From positions 310,001 through 374,000 of the forward strand of contig JACKPU010000002.1 of NCBI GenBank assembly GCA_024233285.1: a stretch of 64,000 bases of DNA, read 5' to 3'. Of the stretch, positions 18,316 to 27,419 are shown one piece after another. This stretch comes from Opitutaceae bacterium. Lineage in GTDB: Bacteria; Verrucomicrobiota; Verrucomicrobiia; Opitutales; Opitutaceae. The number at the start of each line of letters is the position of its first letter. The first letter of the stretch is position 1. Under the pieces are notes generated by a model. The model saw nothing but the letters and a program-made list of their open reading frames with translations, was not told the DNA's origin and ran no database searches. Made by a program: the position numbers and the translations under genes.

Positions 18316-19701
18316 TCAGCGGGAAAGCTGCGAACGCAGGAACTCGATGCTGCCGCGCATGCCGCTGTCCTGATCCATCATGTTGTCCACGGCCTTGCAG
18401 GCGTGGATGACGGTGCCGTGATCGCGTCCGCCGAAGGCATCGCCGATGTCCTGCAGTGAGTGCTTGGTCAGCGTGCGGGAGAGATACATGGCGATCTGGC
18501 GCGGGATGGCGATGTTGTTGGGCCGGCGCTTGCTCGTCATGTCGCTGTGGCGGATCTGGAAATGGTCGGCGACCTTCTTTTGGATCGTTTCAATGGTCAG
18601 GAGGTTTTGCGCCTGTTCCATGAGCACGTCTTGGAGGAGGTTTTCCGTGGTCGGCAGGTCGAGCGTCTTGCCGGTGAGGGCCACATAGCTGCTGACCTTG
18701 ATGAGCGCGCCTTCGAGGCGGCGCACATTGCGCGAAATATGCTGGGCGATGAACGTGACGATGGAATCCGGCACGTCGGCCTTGAGCGTGGCAGCCTTGG
18801 AACGCAGGATGGCGACGCGGGTCTCGAAGTCCGGCGCCTGAATGTCAGCCGGCAGGCCCCATTCGAAGCGGGAGACGAGGCGCGATTCGAGTTTTTGGAT
18901 CTCGCTGGCGCGCCGGTCGCTCGAAAGGACGATCTGTTTGCCGGATTCGAAGAGGTCGTTGAAGGTGTGGAAGAACTCTTCCTGGATGCGCTCCTTGCCG
19001 GCGAGGAATTGCACGTCGTCGAGCAGCAGGACATCGGCGTTGCGGTAGCGCTGCCGGAACTTCGTCAGGCTGTTTTCCTGCAGGGCCTGAATGAACTCGT
19101 TGGTGAATTTCTCCGTGGAGAGGTAGGCGACCCGCGCCTCGGGACGGCGCTGCAGGATCGCATGACCGATGGCGTGCATCAGGTGGGTCTTGCCCAGCCC
19201 GGTGTCGCCGTAAAGGAAAAGCGGATTGTAAGCTTGGGCCGGGGCCTGGGCGACGGCCATGGCGGCGGCGTGGGCCATCTGGTTGTTGGAGCCGACGACA
19301 AAGGTCTCGAACGTGTTACGCGGGTTCAGGCTCGCGTTGGCTAGGGTGCGGTCGTCGAGCCGGGTCGCACGGCGGCCGTGGTTGGTGCGCGGCTTCGCGG
19401 CGGTTTCCGCGGTGGCAGGTTCGGCTTGGGCCGCATGGCGCGGGGCCGCGGGCTGCCCGGTTTTCTTCAAGGTCACATTGACCATCCGCCCGGCGTTGAG
19501 GCGCAGGCGTTGCGTGATCAGGTCCAGATAATTGTCGTGGATCCAGATGGCGGCGAAGTCGTTGGGCACGCCCAAGGTGATGCTTTCCTCGGTGGTTTCG
19601 ACGCACGACAGGGGCTCGAACCACATCTTGAAGACGTCTTCGGGGAACAGCTCCTTGAAATCACATTTTACGGTCTCCCAGAGGCTGGGAGGAAGGGACA
19701 T
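18316..19701 (-). CDS. dnaA: Chromosomal replication initiator protein DnaA
   Basis: The protein has 461 residues from the ATG at 19701 (MSLPPSLWET); an in-frame ATG at 19710 adds three. Domain I is WETVKCDFKELFPEDVFKMW. A short linker rich in Ala follows. Domain III is the AAA+ ATPase with Walker A GDTGLGKTHLMHAIG (about 165-174), Walker B VLLLDDVQFL and sensor region LSSDRRASEI. Domain IV has the DNA-binding signature FGGRDHGTVIHACK near the C-terminus. DnaA-ATP opens oriC; the upstream region has a perfect TTATTCACA box 31 bases before the start, which may allow autoregulation. dnaN is not adjacent. Confidence 0.98.
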   Translation of the reverse strand: MSLPPSLWETVKCDFKELFPEDVFKMWFEPLSCVETTEESITLGVPNDFAAIWIHDNYLDLITQRLRLNAGRMVNVTLKKTGQPAAPRHAAQAEPATAETAAKPRTNHGRRATRLDDRTLANASLNPRNTFETFVVGSNNQMAHAAAMAVAQAPAQAYNPLFLYGDTGLGKTHLMHAIGHAILQRRPEARVAYLSTEKFTNEFIQALQENSLTKFRQRYRNADVLLLDDVQFLAGKERIQEEFFHTFNDLFESGKQIVLSSDRRASEIQKLESRLVSRFEWGLPADIQAPDFETRVAILRSKAATLKADVPDSIVTFIAQHISRNVRRLEGALIKVSSYVALTGKTLDLPTTENLLQDVLMEQAQNLLTIETIQKKVADHFQIRHSDMTSKRRPNNIAIPRQIAMYLSRTLTKHSLQDIGDAFGGRDHGTVIHACKAVDNMMDQDSGMRGSIEFLRSQLSR

Positions 19702-20195
19702 TGAAGGCATGGACTGGCGGTAAGGCTGATTTTATTCACATTGGGTGCCGGCGGCATGAATCCCACGTTGTGACGCTCCTGATCTTTGCCTTCTGGTCAT
19801 GAAAAAGTTGGGTCCCGTCATCAGCGAAAAAGCGGTGGGGTGGTGAAAAATGTAAGTAATTGATGACAGGTAGGTAATGAGGGTCACTACCAGCTTGGCG
19901 GCAAGGGAGTTTCGAGCAACGTGAGAAAGAACATCCGGCAGGGGGAAACTGCTGACTGACGGGCTGAGTAACTGAGAACCCTAAAATCATTTCAAGGTCA
20001 ACTTCCTGACAACTTGTTCACACTGATTTTGAGCACAACTTTTGGCATTTTTTTGTTGCGTGACGGGGATGTTTTTCACGGGCAACCACGTGTAGTTTTA
20101 CTACGATTACGGCCCCCGCGCCCGGGTTTCATAGGTTACGAAAACGTGTCATCCGTGTGACGGCGTGACAATCTGGATACGTTTCGGCCGGCGCT
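19702..20195. other. Candidate oriC / dnaA regulatory region
   Basis: This 494-base gap between dnaA and ispG is markedly more AT-rich than its surroundings. It holds one exact match to the DnaA-box consensus TTWTNCACA (TTATTCACA, 19732-19740). Three one-mismatch sites are TTGTTCACA at 20014-20022, TTTTTCACG at 20072-20080, and GGTGAAAAA (TTTTTCACC on the other strand) at 19842-19850. Origins often lie next to dnaA, but the box number is modest, so this could be only the dnaA promoter. No coding frame is convincing. Confidence 0.4.
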
Positions 20196-22217
20196 TCAAA
20201 CCGCCGCCGGTTCGATCCACTTGCCGTGTTCCTTGATGAGGGCGATCAGGCGATCATCGGCCTCGGCCTGGGGGATGTTGTATTGGACGCATTGCTTGCC
20301 GACGTAGAGGTTGATTTTGCCCGGGGCGCCGCCGACGTAACCGAAATCCGCGTCGGCCATTTCGCCCGGGCCGTTCACGATGCAACCCATGATGGCGAGC
20401 TTCACGCCCTTGAGGTGGCCGGTCTTTTCCCGGATGCGCTGCGTCGTGGTTTGCAGGTCGAACAACGTGCGACCGCAACTCGGGCAGGCGACAAATTCGG
20501 TCTTGGTGGTGCGGGCACCGGCCCCCTGCAGGACATTATAGGAAAGCTTCAGGGCGCGCAGCGGATCCGTTTCGGTTTCGATGCTGACCATGTCGCCGAT
20601 GCCGTCGCACATCAGCCCGCCGGTCAGGATGGCGGCGTCGAGCAGGCGGGAAAGGAAATCCGCTTTGGCCTGCACGGCGGTGGTGGCGGTGTTGCGAATC
20701 CAAATTGGTGCGCGCGAACCGGTGCGCCGGAGCGCTTCGGCCAGCTGCCTGTAGCCCCCCAGTGCATGCGAACAGTCGGCCGGAGTGGCGCTGAGGGTGA
20801 AGACCAGATTCGTATCGCTCAACTCGCGCAGGGTTTCACCGAGAGCCGCCACCGTTTGAGGCAGGCAACTGAGAGCGAGAGTGAGACTCTGTTCGCGGGC
20901 CAGGCGGGCAAATGCGGCGAGTGTGTCGGTTTCGTCTTCGGCAAATTCGCGCAACAACACGGTGCCGGCGGATAAGCTCGTTTTGCTCAACGCTGAGGCA
21001 TCGACTTGCGGTGCGAGTTCCAGAATCCGAAACGCGCCGGGCAAATGGTTGCCGGCTGCCAAATCCGAGGTGCCGGACACTGGCACGATTACGCCCTCAA
21101 CTGGCGTGTCGGTCAGCCGGGCCGAAGCCAGGCTTTGCTTGGCGGCGGGCAGGGCTTCGATTCCGGGCACGCGCACGATCACGGCGGGCGGCTGTTCCGG
21201 GCCGATGGCCACGCTCTCGCCAAGATGCAGCAGATTGGTTTCGCGCCGCAGGAAGTGATACGGATCGACCGAGTCGGAGCTTGGAGCCTGGACGTCGAAG
21301 TTTGGAGTTTGGGACTTGGGGTTTGAGATTTGCCAAAGCGCGTGCGCTTTGGCGGCGATGGCCTGTGCCACCGGGATCTCATAAACCGAATCCTCCGTGA
21401 GCGAAACGCGAATCGTGTCGCCGAGGCCGTCATAGAGCAGGGTGCCGATGCCGATCGCGCTCTTGATCCGGCCGTCTTCGCCGTCGCCGGCCTCGGTCAC
21501 GCCGAGGTGCAGCGGATAGTGCATGCTTGCCTGCGTCATGCGTTGCACGAGCAGACGATAGGCCTGGATCATGACCTTCGGATTCGAGGCCTTCATCGAC
21601 AGGATCATCTGGTTGAACCCGTGGGACTCGGCGATGCGCAGGAACTCCAGCGCGCTTTCCACCATGCCGAGCGGCGTGTCGCCGTAGCGGTTCATGATGC
21701 GATCGGAAAGCGAGCCGTGATTGGTGCCGATGCGGAGGGCGCGCCCCAAGGTCTTGGCGCGTTTGACCAGCGGGGAAAACGAATCATGCAGCCGCTGCAA
21801 TTCGCGTTCGTATTCGGCGTCGGAGTATTCCTTGACCGCGAATTTCTTTTTGTCGGCGTAGTTGCCGGGGTTGACGCGGACCTTTTCGACGTGCTCGACC
21901 GCTTCCATTGCGGCGGAGGGGAGAAAGTGAATGTCGGCGACCAAGGGCACGGCCTCGAACCCGGCGGCGGAAAACTGCTCGCGAATAGGTTGCAGGCACT
22001 TGGCCGCCGCGACGTTGGGCGCGGTGATGCGGACGATCTCGCAGCCCACCTCGGCCAGCGCGATGCACTGTTTGACGGTGGCGGCGATGTCCTGCGTGTC
22101 ACTCGTCGTCATCGACTGGATGCGCACGGGATTGGCCCCGCCGACGCCGACGCCACCGACCAGAACCTCATGGGTCTGCCGACGGATGGTGCGAAAACGG
22201 GAAGCGCAATAAGACAT
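20196..22217 (-). CDS. ispG: 4-hydroxy-3-methylbut-2-enyl diphosphate synthase IspG, long form
   Basis: The enzyme makes HMBPP from methylerythritol cyclodiphosphate in the MEP isoprenoid pathway, using a 4Fe-4S cluster. It has 673 residues, far above the usual 370-400. An N-terminal TIM barrel (ANPVRIQSMTTSDTQDIAAT, VPLVADIHFLPSAAMEAVEH, VRVNPGNYADKKKF) is followed by a large inserted domain of about 260 residues (roughly 300-560). The C-terminal cluster domain carries the cysteines in FVACPSCGRTLFDL and KLAIMGCIVNGPGEMADADF. The three-domain form is known from plants, Chlamydiae and Bacteroidetes. It is the last gene of a uppS-cdsA-dxr-rseP-ispG run and follows rseP after a palindromic repeat. 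Confidence 0.95.
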   Translation of the reverse strand: MSYCASRFRTIRRQTHEVLVGGVGVGGANPVRIQSMTTSDTQDIAATVKQCIALAEVGCEIVRITAPNVAAAKCLQPIREQFSAAGFEAVPLVADIHFLPSAAMEAVEHVEKVRVNPGNYADKKKFAVKEYSDAEYERELQRLHDSFSPLVKRAKTLGRALRIGTNHGSLSDRIMNRYGDTPLGMVESALEFLRIAESHGFNQMILSMKASNPKVMIQAYRLLVQRMTQASMHYPLHLGVTEAGDGEDGRIKSAIGIGTLLYDGLGDTIRVSLTEDSVYEIPVAQAIAAKAHALWQISNPKSQTPNFDVQAPSSDSVDPYHFLRRETNLLHLGESVAIGPEQPPAVIVRVPGIEALPAAKQSLASARLTDTPVEGVIVPVSGTSDLAAGNHLPGAFRILELAPQVDASALSKTSLSAGTVLLREFAEDETDTLAAFARLAREQSLTLALSCLPQTVAALGETLRELSDTNLVFTLSATPADCSHALGGYRQLAEALRRTGSRAPIWIRNTATTAVQAKADFLSRLLDAAILTGGLMCDGIGDMVSIETETDPLRALKLSYNVLQGAGARTTKTEFVACPSCGRTLFDLQTTTQRIREKTGHLKGVKLAIMGCIVNGPGEMADADFGYVGGAPGKINLYVGKQCVQYNIPQAEADDRLIALIKEHGKWIEPAAV

Positions 22218-22270
22218 GACGCCAAACTAACAGCCAGTCCCCGGGCGGTGGCAAGTGCCGGAACGCGGGA

Positions 22271-22301
22271 TGTAGGGCGGGATCAGCGATCCCGCCCTAC
22301 A
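22271..22301. repeat. GC-rich palindromic repeat, copy C (single)
   Basis: A perfect 31-base palindrome with TGTAGGGCGGGATC on the left, GATCCCGCCCTACA on the right and a 3-base centre AGC. It sits right after the rseP stop codon and 53 bases before the ispG start (both on the minus strand), where an RNA hairpin could stabilise or attenuate the message. Confidence 0.9.
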
Positions 22302-22302
22302 C

Positions 22303-23727
22303 TCAATCGCCGGCGTTGGCCGGGGCGGTGGCGGCGGGCTTTTCGCTCTGCATGTCGCGGAATAGGCGCCGGATGTCACCAAACACGGTGACGTAAAGCA
22401 TCATGCCGAACAGCAGCAGCACGAAGGTGCTTTGGGTAGCCATGATGAAATTGGTCGGCAGCGCCCGGCCGCGCAGCTTGGCGATGGTGGCGAACAGCAT
22501 TTGTCCGCCGTCGAGCACGGGAATCGGCAGCAGGTTGAAAATGGCCAGGTTCACGTTGATGAGAATCGTGAACATAATGACGGCGGTCAGGCCGACTTGG
22601 GCGGCGCTGTGCAGAATGCGGACGATACCCACGGGGCCGGACATCTTCGAAAGGCCGATATCCGATTGTGGATTGATGAGGCTGGCGAGGGTGCGCACCG
22701 TCATCAGCACATTGTCGGTCAGTTGCTCCAACGGGTTGGGATGCGTCACTGAGAAACTTGTGGTGAGGGCCATGCCGAGCAGCGCGTCCTCACCGGGGCG
22801 GGGCGGGATGACCAAGCTCAATTCGCCTTCACCGCGCCGCACTGTCGCGTTGACGGAGTCCGTCTTATGCCGCGCGAGGATTTCCGAATAGGTCGTGATG
22901 TTGAGAATGCGCTGATCGTTGAAGCTGATGATTTGATCTCCGCTTTGAAAGCCCGCTTGGGCGGCAACGCTGCCGGCGGCCACTTCATGCACGATCAATT
23001 CGTAACCCGCATCGATGCCGACGCGGCGGAATTCGTCCGGCCCGGCGAGTTGCGGGTAAACTGTGATGTCCCGCGCGGCACCATCGCGTTCGATGGTGAA
23101 CACGGTTTTGGGTTCGCCGGTGGCCGTGCGGCCGGAGCCCGTGACAATGGTTTGCACGATGTCGCTCCACTCGCCAACCGGGTGGCCGTCGATGGCGCGA
23201 ATGACGTCGCCGGCCAGCAAACCGGCTTCGCGGGCGGGCGAAGTCACCTTGCTGCCGTCCGCGAGGGTCAATTCAGGTGCCACGTAACCGATGGTCGTCG
23301 AAGCAGCCATACTGTTGCTGGGCTGGCCGTTGACCCAGATGATGCAAGCGAGCGCGAGGGCGAAGAGGATGTTGCAGGCCGCCCCGGCCACGAGCACCAA
23401 CATTCTGCTGCCGTAAGAGACCGGGGGGAGTTGGGAAACATCGACCGAGCTTTCACCCTCGATCTCGCTCATCGCAGCGAGTTGCGGCAGGGTGACGTAG
23501 CCACCGAGCGGCAGCCAGGAGAGGCGATACTCCACGCCGTCCTTGCCGCGCCATGACCAGATGGCCGGGCCGAAGCCGATGGAAAAGCGTTCGACGTGCA
23601 GGCCGCGGCGGCGGGCGGCCAGAAAGTGACCCAGTTCATGCACGAAAATCGAGGCCCCGAAGGCGACGATTGTGAGCAGGATGGCCCAGACATTGGAGAG
23701 CAGGCTTTGGAATAGATCGGCGGGCAC
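22303..23727 (-). CDS. rseP: RIP metalloprotease RseP (site-2 protease)
   Basis: The protein has 474 residues and begins with GTG five bases after dxr. The zinc site HELGH (about 30-34) lies in the first membrane helix, and the second motif NLLPIPVLDGGQMLF in a late helix gives the third ligand. Two PDZ domains lie between (LTLADGSKVTSPAREAGLLA, GDVIRAIDGHPVGEWSD; and VAAGSVAAQAGFQSGDQIIS). RseP cleaves anti-sigma factors and signal-peptide remnants within the inner membrane. Its place after dxr and cdsA in the envelope operon is common in bacteria. Confidence 0.95.
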   Translation of the reverse strand: MPADLFQSLLSNVWAILLTIVAFGASIFVHELGHFLAARRRGLHVERFSIGFGPAIWSWRGKDGVEYRLSWLPLGGYVTLPQLAAMSEIEGESSVDVSQLPPVSYGSRMLVLVAGAACNILFALALACIIWVNGQPSNSMAASTTIGYVAPELTLADGSKVTSPAREAGLLAGDVIRAIDGHPVGEWSDIVQTIVTGSGRTATGEPKTVFTIERDGAARDITVYPQLAGPDEFRRVGIDAGYELIVHEVAAGSVAAQAGFQSGDQIISFNDQRILNITTYSEILARHKTDSVNATVRRGEGELSLVIPPRPGEDALLGMALTTSFSVTHPNPLEQLTDNVLMTVRTLASLINPQSDIGLSKMSGPVGIVRILHSAAQVGLTAVIMFTILINVNLAIFNLLPIPVLDGGQMLFATIAKLRGRALPTNFIMATQSTFVLLLFGMMLYVTVFGDIRRLFRDMQSEKPAATAPANAGD

Positions 23728-23732
23728 GAAAA

Positions 23733-24953
23733 TCAGAGGTGTTTGAGCTGTGCTTGGGCGAGGCGGCGGGCCTCGGCGTCGCAGGCTAGGACTGCGGAAA
23801 GGTCGGCCGGTTCCTGCTGAGGAACAACCTGCAAAGTCTGTTCCACGACCTGCGGAATCGCAAGAAAAGGTATCCGGTTGTCCAGAAATGCCGCGACGGC
23901 GATTTCGTTGGCGGCGTTGTAAACCGCCGGGGCGCTGCCGCCGGCGACCATGGTTTCCTGGGCGAGCCGCATCATCGGGAAGCGATTGGTATCAACCGGC
24001 TTGAAATCGAGTGACAGCAGCCGGGTGAAATCGAGCGGTGATTCGACGCCGGGCGCGCGCTCCGGATAAAGCAACGCGTGCTGGATCGCGAAGGTCATCG
24101 ATGGCGGACACAGCTGGGCGAGCATCGCGCCGTCGCGGTATTCGACGAGGCAATGGACGATACTTTGCGGGTGCAGCACGGCTTGGCACTGCTCGGGTTG
24201 CAAATCGAACAGGCACTGCGCTTCGATGAGCTCAAGGCCCTTGTTCGCGAGCGTGGCGGAATCGACCGTGATCTTGGGGCCCATCGCCCAATTCGGATGT
24301 TTGAGCGCATCGGCCGGGGTCACGTGGGCGAGTCGCTCCTGCGGCCAGTCGCGAAACGCCCCGCCGCTGGCAGTGAGCATGATGCGGCGGACGCCCGCCT
24401 GCGGGTGGCCTTCGATGCATTGAAAAACCGCGTTGTGTTCGCTGTCCACCGGCAGGAGTTGCACGCCGTTCGCCCTGGCGGCGGCCATGACGAATTTGCC
24501 GGCGAGGACGAGGATCTCCTTCGAAGCGAGGGCGATCGTCTTGCGGGCGTTGATCGCGGCAAGGGTCGGTTCGAGGGCGGTGGTGCCGACCACGGCGACG
24601 AGCACGATATCGGCTTCGGTCAGTCTCGCGAGCTCGACCAGCCCGGCCATGCCGGCGTGAAATGTCGTGCCCGGCGCGAAGCGGCCCGAAGCCTTGGCAG
24701 CGGTGCAGGCGGCTTCGTCGAACAATCCCACGTGGGGCACGCGGTGCAGCGTCGCGATGCCGGCCAGCTTGGCCCAGTCCTGCCGGGCGGCGATCCCGAC
24801 GAGTTCGAGCTTGTCCGGATGCGCGGCGATCACGCGCAGGGTGCTTTCGCCGATCGAGCCGGTGGCGCCGAGCAGAACGACGCGTTTGCGGGAAACTGGA
24901 GATGAATCAGCCAAGGAAGGCGGACATTGCCGCAAACGCCCGCGGTTGGGCAA
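23733..24953 (-). CDS. dxr: 1-deoxy-D-xylulose 5-phosphate reductoisomerase
   Basis: The enzyme is the second step of the MEP pathway: it converts DXP to MEP with NADPH. The Rossmann motif VVLLGATGSIGESTLRVI opens the protein, and LASKEILVLAGKFVMAAA, VDSEHNAVFQCIEG, ASGGAFRDWP and PKITVDSATLANKGLELIEA are the metal- and substrate-binding signatures. The start is uncertain: the frame offers a TTG at 24953 (406 residues) and another TTG at 24914 (393 residues, nearer the family norm), with no ATG before the Rossmann motif. It lies 15 bases after cdsA and five before rseP, so it is clearly in one transcript. Confidence 0.95.
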   Translation of the reverse strand: MPNRGRLRQCPPSLADSSPVSRKRVVLLGATGSIGESTLRVIAAHPDKLELVGIAARQDWAKLAGIATLHRVPHVGLFDEAACTAAKASGRFAPGTTFHAGMAGLVELARLTEADIVLVAVVGTTALEPTLAAINARKTIALASKEILVLAGKFVMAAARANGVQLLPVDSEHNAVFQCIEGHPQAGVRRIMLTASGGAFRDWPQERLAHVTPADALKHPNWAMGPKITVDSATLANKGLELIEAQCLFDLQPEQCQAVLHPQSIVHCLVEYRDGAMLAQLCPPSMTFAIQHALLYPERAPGVESPLDFTRLLSLDFKPVDTNRFPMMRLAQETMVAGGSAPAVYNAANEIAVAAFLDNRIPFLAIPQVVEQTLQVVPQQEPADLSAVLACDAEARRLAQAQLKHL

Positions 24954-24968
24954 GCGAAGAGGCGCCGA

Positions 24969-25793
24969 TTACAGCACGAGGCTGAACAGCAGATAACCGA
25001 GCGGTGCGGTCAGGATCAGGGAATCACTTACGTCGAACATGCCGCCGATGCCCGGAATGATCCCGCCGGAGTCCTTGATGGCGGCGCGACGTTTGATGAT
25101 CGATTCGACCAGATCTGAAACGATGCCGATGGCGGCAATCGGTGCGGCGATGACGGCCGCGATCAAAGGGGTCATGCCCGCAGGCACGAAATCGCGACCC
25201 CACCAAGCGATGAGCGCACCGAGGCCCATCGAGATGAGCACGCCGCCAACGGCGCCTTCCCACGTTTTCTTGGGGCTGATCTCGGGCGACATTTTGTGTT
25301 TGCCGATCGCGAGGCCGGTGAGGAGCGCGCCCACATCGCAAAATTTCGCCACGGCCACGAGCCAGAGAAACAGCACCAGCCCCTGTTCGGGGAACTGCGG
25401 AGTCTGGATCAGAATGCGCACGAAATACTGCAGCATCAACGCCACATAAACCAAGCCGAACAGGGTGGCGGCGAGGGCTTCCACGCGTTGGGCGGCGGGG
25501 CGTTCACCCAGAATCCGGAGGGAAAAAATGATCACGGCGAGGGCCGGCGCATGCGCTGCGCCCAGCCCGAATTGTTGTTCCAACCACGGTCCCAGCGTGA
25601 TGATGCCGCCGATGGCCATACCCAGTTTGTCGAAGGGCGCCAGACCGGTGGCGGAAAGCAGGCGGTAGAATTCCGCCAAGGTGAGCACCGAGATTATACC
25701 GACGAGAATGACTGCGCCAGTCGTGCGAAAATACCACAACGCGCCGCCGACGATCAGCCAAAGAAGAATCGTGCTGAAAATGCGCTTGGCCAT
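24969..25793 (-). CDS. cdsA: Phosphatidate cytidylyltransferase
   Basis: The protein has 274 residues from the ATG at 25793 (MAKRIFSTILLWLIVGGALW), five bases after the uppS stop; a longer in-frame start inside uppS is not needed. Seven to eight membrane helices are visible. The C-terminal CDP-alcohol signature appears as ISPKKTWEGAVGGVLISMGL followed by GIVSDLVESIIKRRAAIKDS and GGIIPGIGGMFDVSDSLI. CdsA makes CDP-diacylglycerol, the precursor of all acidic and zwitterionic phospholipids. Confidence 0.95.
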   Translation of the reverse strand: MAKRIFSTILLWLIVGGALWYFRTTGAVILVGIISVLTLAEFYRLLSATGLAPFDKLGMAIGGIITLGPWLEQQFGLGAAHAPALAVIIFSLRILGERPAAQRVEALAATLFGLVYVALMLQYFVRILIQTPQFPEQGLVLFLWLVAVAKFCDVGALLTGLAIGKHKMSPEISPKKTWEGAVGGVLISMGLGALIAWWGRDFVPAGMTPLIAAVIAAPIAAIGIVSDLVESIIKRRAAIKDSGGIIPGIGGMFDVSDSLILTAPLGYLLFSLVL

Positions 25794-25797
25794 GGGA

Positions 25798-26547
25798 TCA
25801 GGAAGTGGGGACGGGGGCTTGGACTTGGGCGCTGGTTTTCCCAAAACGGCGTTCGCGCCTGCCGTATTCGGCAATGGCGGTCGCGAGGTGTTCCTTGTTG
25901 AAGTCGGGCCAGAGCACCGGGGTGAAAACCAGTTCCGCGTAGGCACCTTGCATCAGCAGGAAGTTGCTCAGGCGTTCCTCTCCCGAAGTGCGGATGATCA
26001 GGTCGGGGTCGGGCAGACCGGCGGTGTAGAGGAAGCGATTGAAGGTGCCCCACGAGGTGTCGTCCGCGGCGATTTCACCCGCGGCAACGGCCTGCGCGTA
26101 GGCCTTGGCGGCGTCCACAATCTCGGTGCGCGATCCGTAGTTGAGCGCGAGCACGAGGGTGTAATCGGTGAACGCCTTGGTGGCCTCGATGGTGTGGTCG
26201 AGGTGCTTTTGCACGCCGGCCGGCAGCTCGTTCGTGCGGCCGATGGTGCGCAGGCGAATGCGGTTTTTGATGAACGTGTTGAGCTCCTTTTTCAGGTAAT
26301 ACTCCAGCAGGCCCATCAGCGCGCCGACCTCGTCCTGCGGTCGGTTCCAATTTTCGACGGAAAACGCGTAAAGCGTCAGCGTGCGCAGGCCGAGTTCGCG
26401 TCCGGCATCCGTCACGGCGCGCACGGTTTCGACTCCGCGGCGATGGCCTTCGATGCGGGGCAACCCGCGTTGCTGGGCCCAGCGACCGTTGCCATCCATG
26501 ATGATGGCGACATGTTCGGGAGGGGTGCTGCTGGTGGTCTGCGGCAT
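25798..26547 (-). CDS. uppS: Undecaprenyl diphosphate synthase (isoprenyl transferase)
   Basis: The protein has 249 residues and is the cis-prenyltransferase that extends FPP with IPP to the C55 lipid carrier for cell wall synthesis. The catalytic Asp at about 18 is in HVAIIMDGNGRWAQQRGLPR, and the conserved regions RGVETVRAVTDAGRELGL, LYAFSVENWNRP and LIIRTSGEERLSNFLLMQGA are complete. It is the first gene of the uppS-cdsA-dxr-rseP-ispG run. A divergent gene at 26680 leaves about 130 bases for its promoter. Confidence 0.96.
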   Translation of the reverse strand: MPQTTSSTPPEHVAIIMDGNGRWAQQRGLPRIEGHRRGVETVRAVTDAGRELGLRTLTLYAFSVENWNRPQDEVGALMGLLEYYLKKELNTFIKNRIRLRTIGRTNELPAGVQKHLDHTIEATKAFTDYTLVLALNYGSRTEIVDAAKAYAQAVAAGEIAADDTSWGTFNRFLYTAGLPDPDLIIRTSGEERLSNFLLMQGAYAELVFTPVLWPDFNKEHLATAIAEYGRRERRFGKTSAQVQAPVPTS

Positions 26548-26679
26548 CGGTGGTCCGCTGAGTTAGGGAGTCCCCGCGGGGTTTGACAAGCCGCCTTCGC
26601 ATAAAGCTTCCGGTGGCGAAGGGGGGCGATGGCCATGGGAGTTTGCCATCGGCGCGGTTGCGCGTATAGTCTGAGCGTT

Positions 26680-26973
26680 ATGGCGAATTCAACCCTGACC
26701 CCCGAAGAAATCACGGAAGCGCTCAAAGGCCTGCCCGGATGGAAACATGAAAACGATGCGCTGGTTAAGGCCTTCGAATTCGGCAGTTTCCGCGAAGCCA
26801 TGTCGTTCATGGTCCGCGTGGCCTTTGAGGCCGAGAGCATGAACCATCACCCCGAGTGGACCAATGTTTACGACACGGTGAACGTGCGCCTGACCACCCA
26901 TCACGTGGACAACAAGGTCACGACCAACGACGTGGAACTGGCGCAGCGATTCGAGAAGGTGAGCTGGTTGTGA
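26680..26973 (+). CDS. phhB: 4a-hydroxytetrahydrobiopterin dehydratase (PCD/DCoH family)
   Basis: The protein has 97 residues from the ATG at 26680; the upstream in-frame ATG at 26629 adds non-homologous sequence. The family motif is clear: GSFREAMSFMVRVAFEAESM followed by NHHPEWTNVYDTVNVRLTTH (the EAExxxHHPEW active-site histidines) and a second His in THHVDN. It recycles pterin cofactor after aromatic amino acid hydroxylation, or serves in molybdopterin-related roles where no hydroxylase exists. No hydroxylase gene is nearby. It ends one base before the convergent acetyltransferase. Confidence 0.93.
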   Translation: MANSTLTPEEITEALKGLPGWKHENDALVKAFEFGSFREAMSFMVRVAFEAESMNHHPEWTNVYDTVNVRLTTHHVDNKVTTNDVELAQRFEKVSWL

Positions 26974-27414
26974 TCAGCTGATGGCCTTGCGATACACGGC
27001 TTCCGTCTTGGTGTTGGTGTATCCGATTGCCGGATAGAAGGCGTGGCTTTCCGTGCGTTGGACGTTGCTGAATACCACGACCGCCTCCGCTCGGAGTGAC
27101 CTTGCCCAAGCTTCGGCGCGTTCGACCAATTGTCGTCCGATGCCGAATCGCCGGTATTGAGCGGATACGACCAGTCCTGTGATTTGCACGCGATAACCGG
27201 AAGCGAGCGTGCCGAAGGCATGGGCGGTCAGCCATCCGCACGCCGTGTGGTTTTCATCTTCAGCGAGAACGATGAGCTGATCCGCCAGCCCCAGGATTTT
27301 ATCCAATCGCGCTTGCATCACCGCGGTCTCAACCGGATAGCCCAACGTCGAGGCCAAGGTGGCAATCGCCTGGGCATCGCCGTGGCGGGCCTCGCGGAGG
27401 GTGATCATCGCCAT
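26974..27414 (-). CDS. GNAT family N-acetyltransferase
   Basis: The protein has 146 residues of the Gcn5-related acetyltransferase fold. The acetyl-CoA binding motif A is visible as LVVSAQYRRFGIGRQLVERA, preceded by beta strands RVQITG and followed by AVVVFSNVQRTESHAFYPAI GYT-type motif B. The acceptor substrate cannot be told. It lies five bases before the esterase gene on the same strand and its stop abuts that of the convergent pterin dehydratase. Confidence 0.88.
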   Translation of the reverse strand: MAMITLREARHGDAQAIATLASTLGYPVETAVMQARLDKILGLADQLIVLAEDENHTACGWLTAHAFGTLASGYRVQITGLVVSAQYRRFGIGRQLVERAEAWARSLRAEAVVVFSNVQRTESHAFYPAIGYTNTKTEAVYRKAIS

Positions 27415-27419
27415 AGAAT

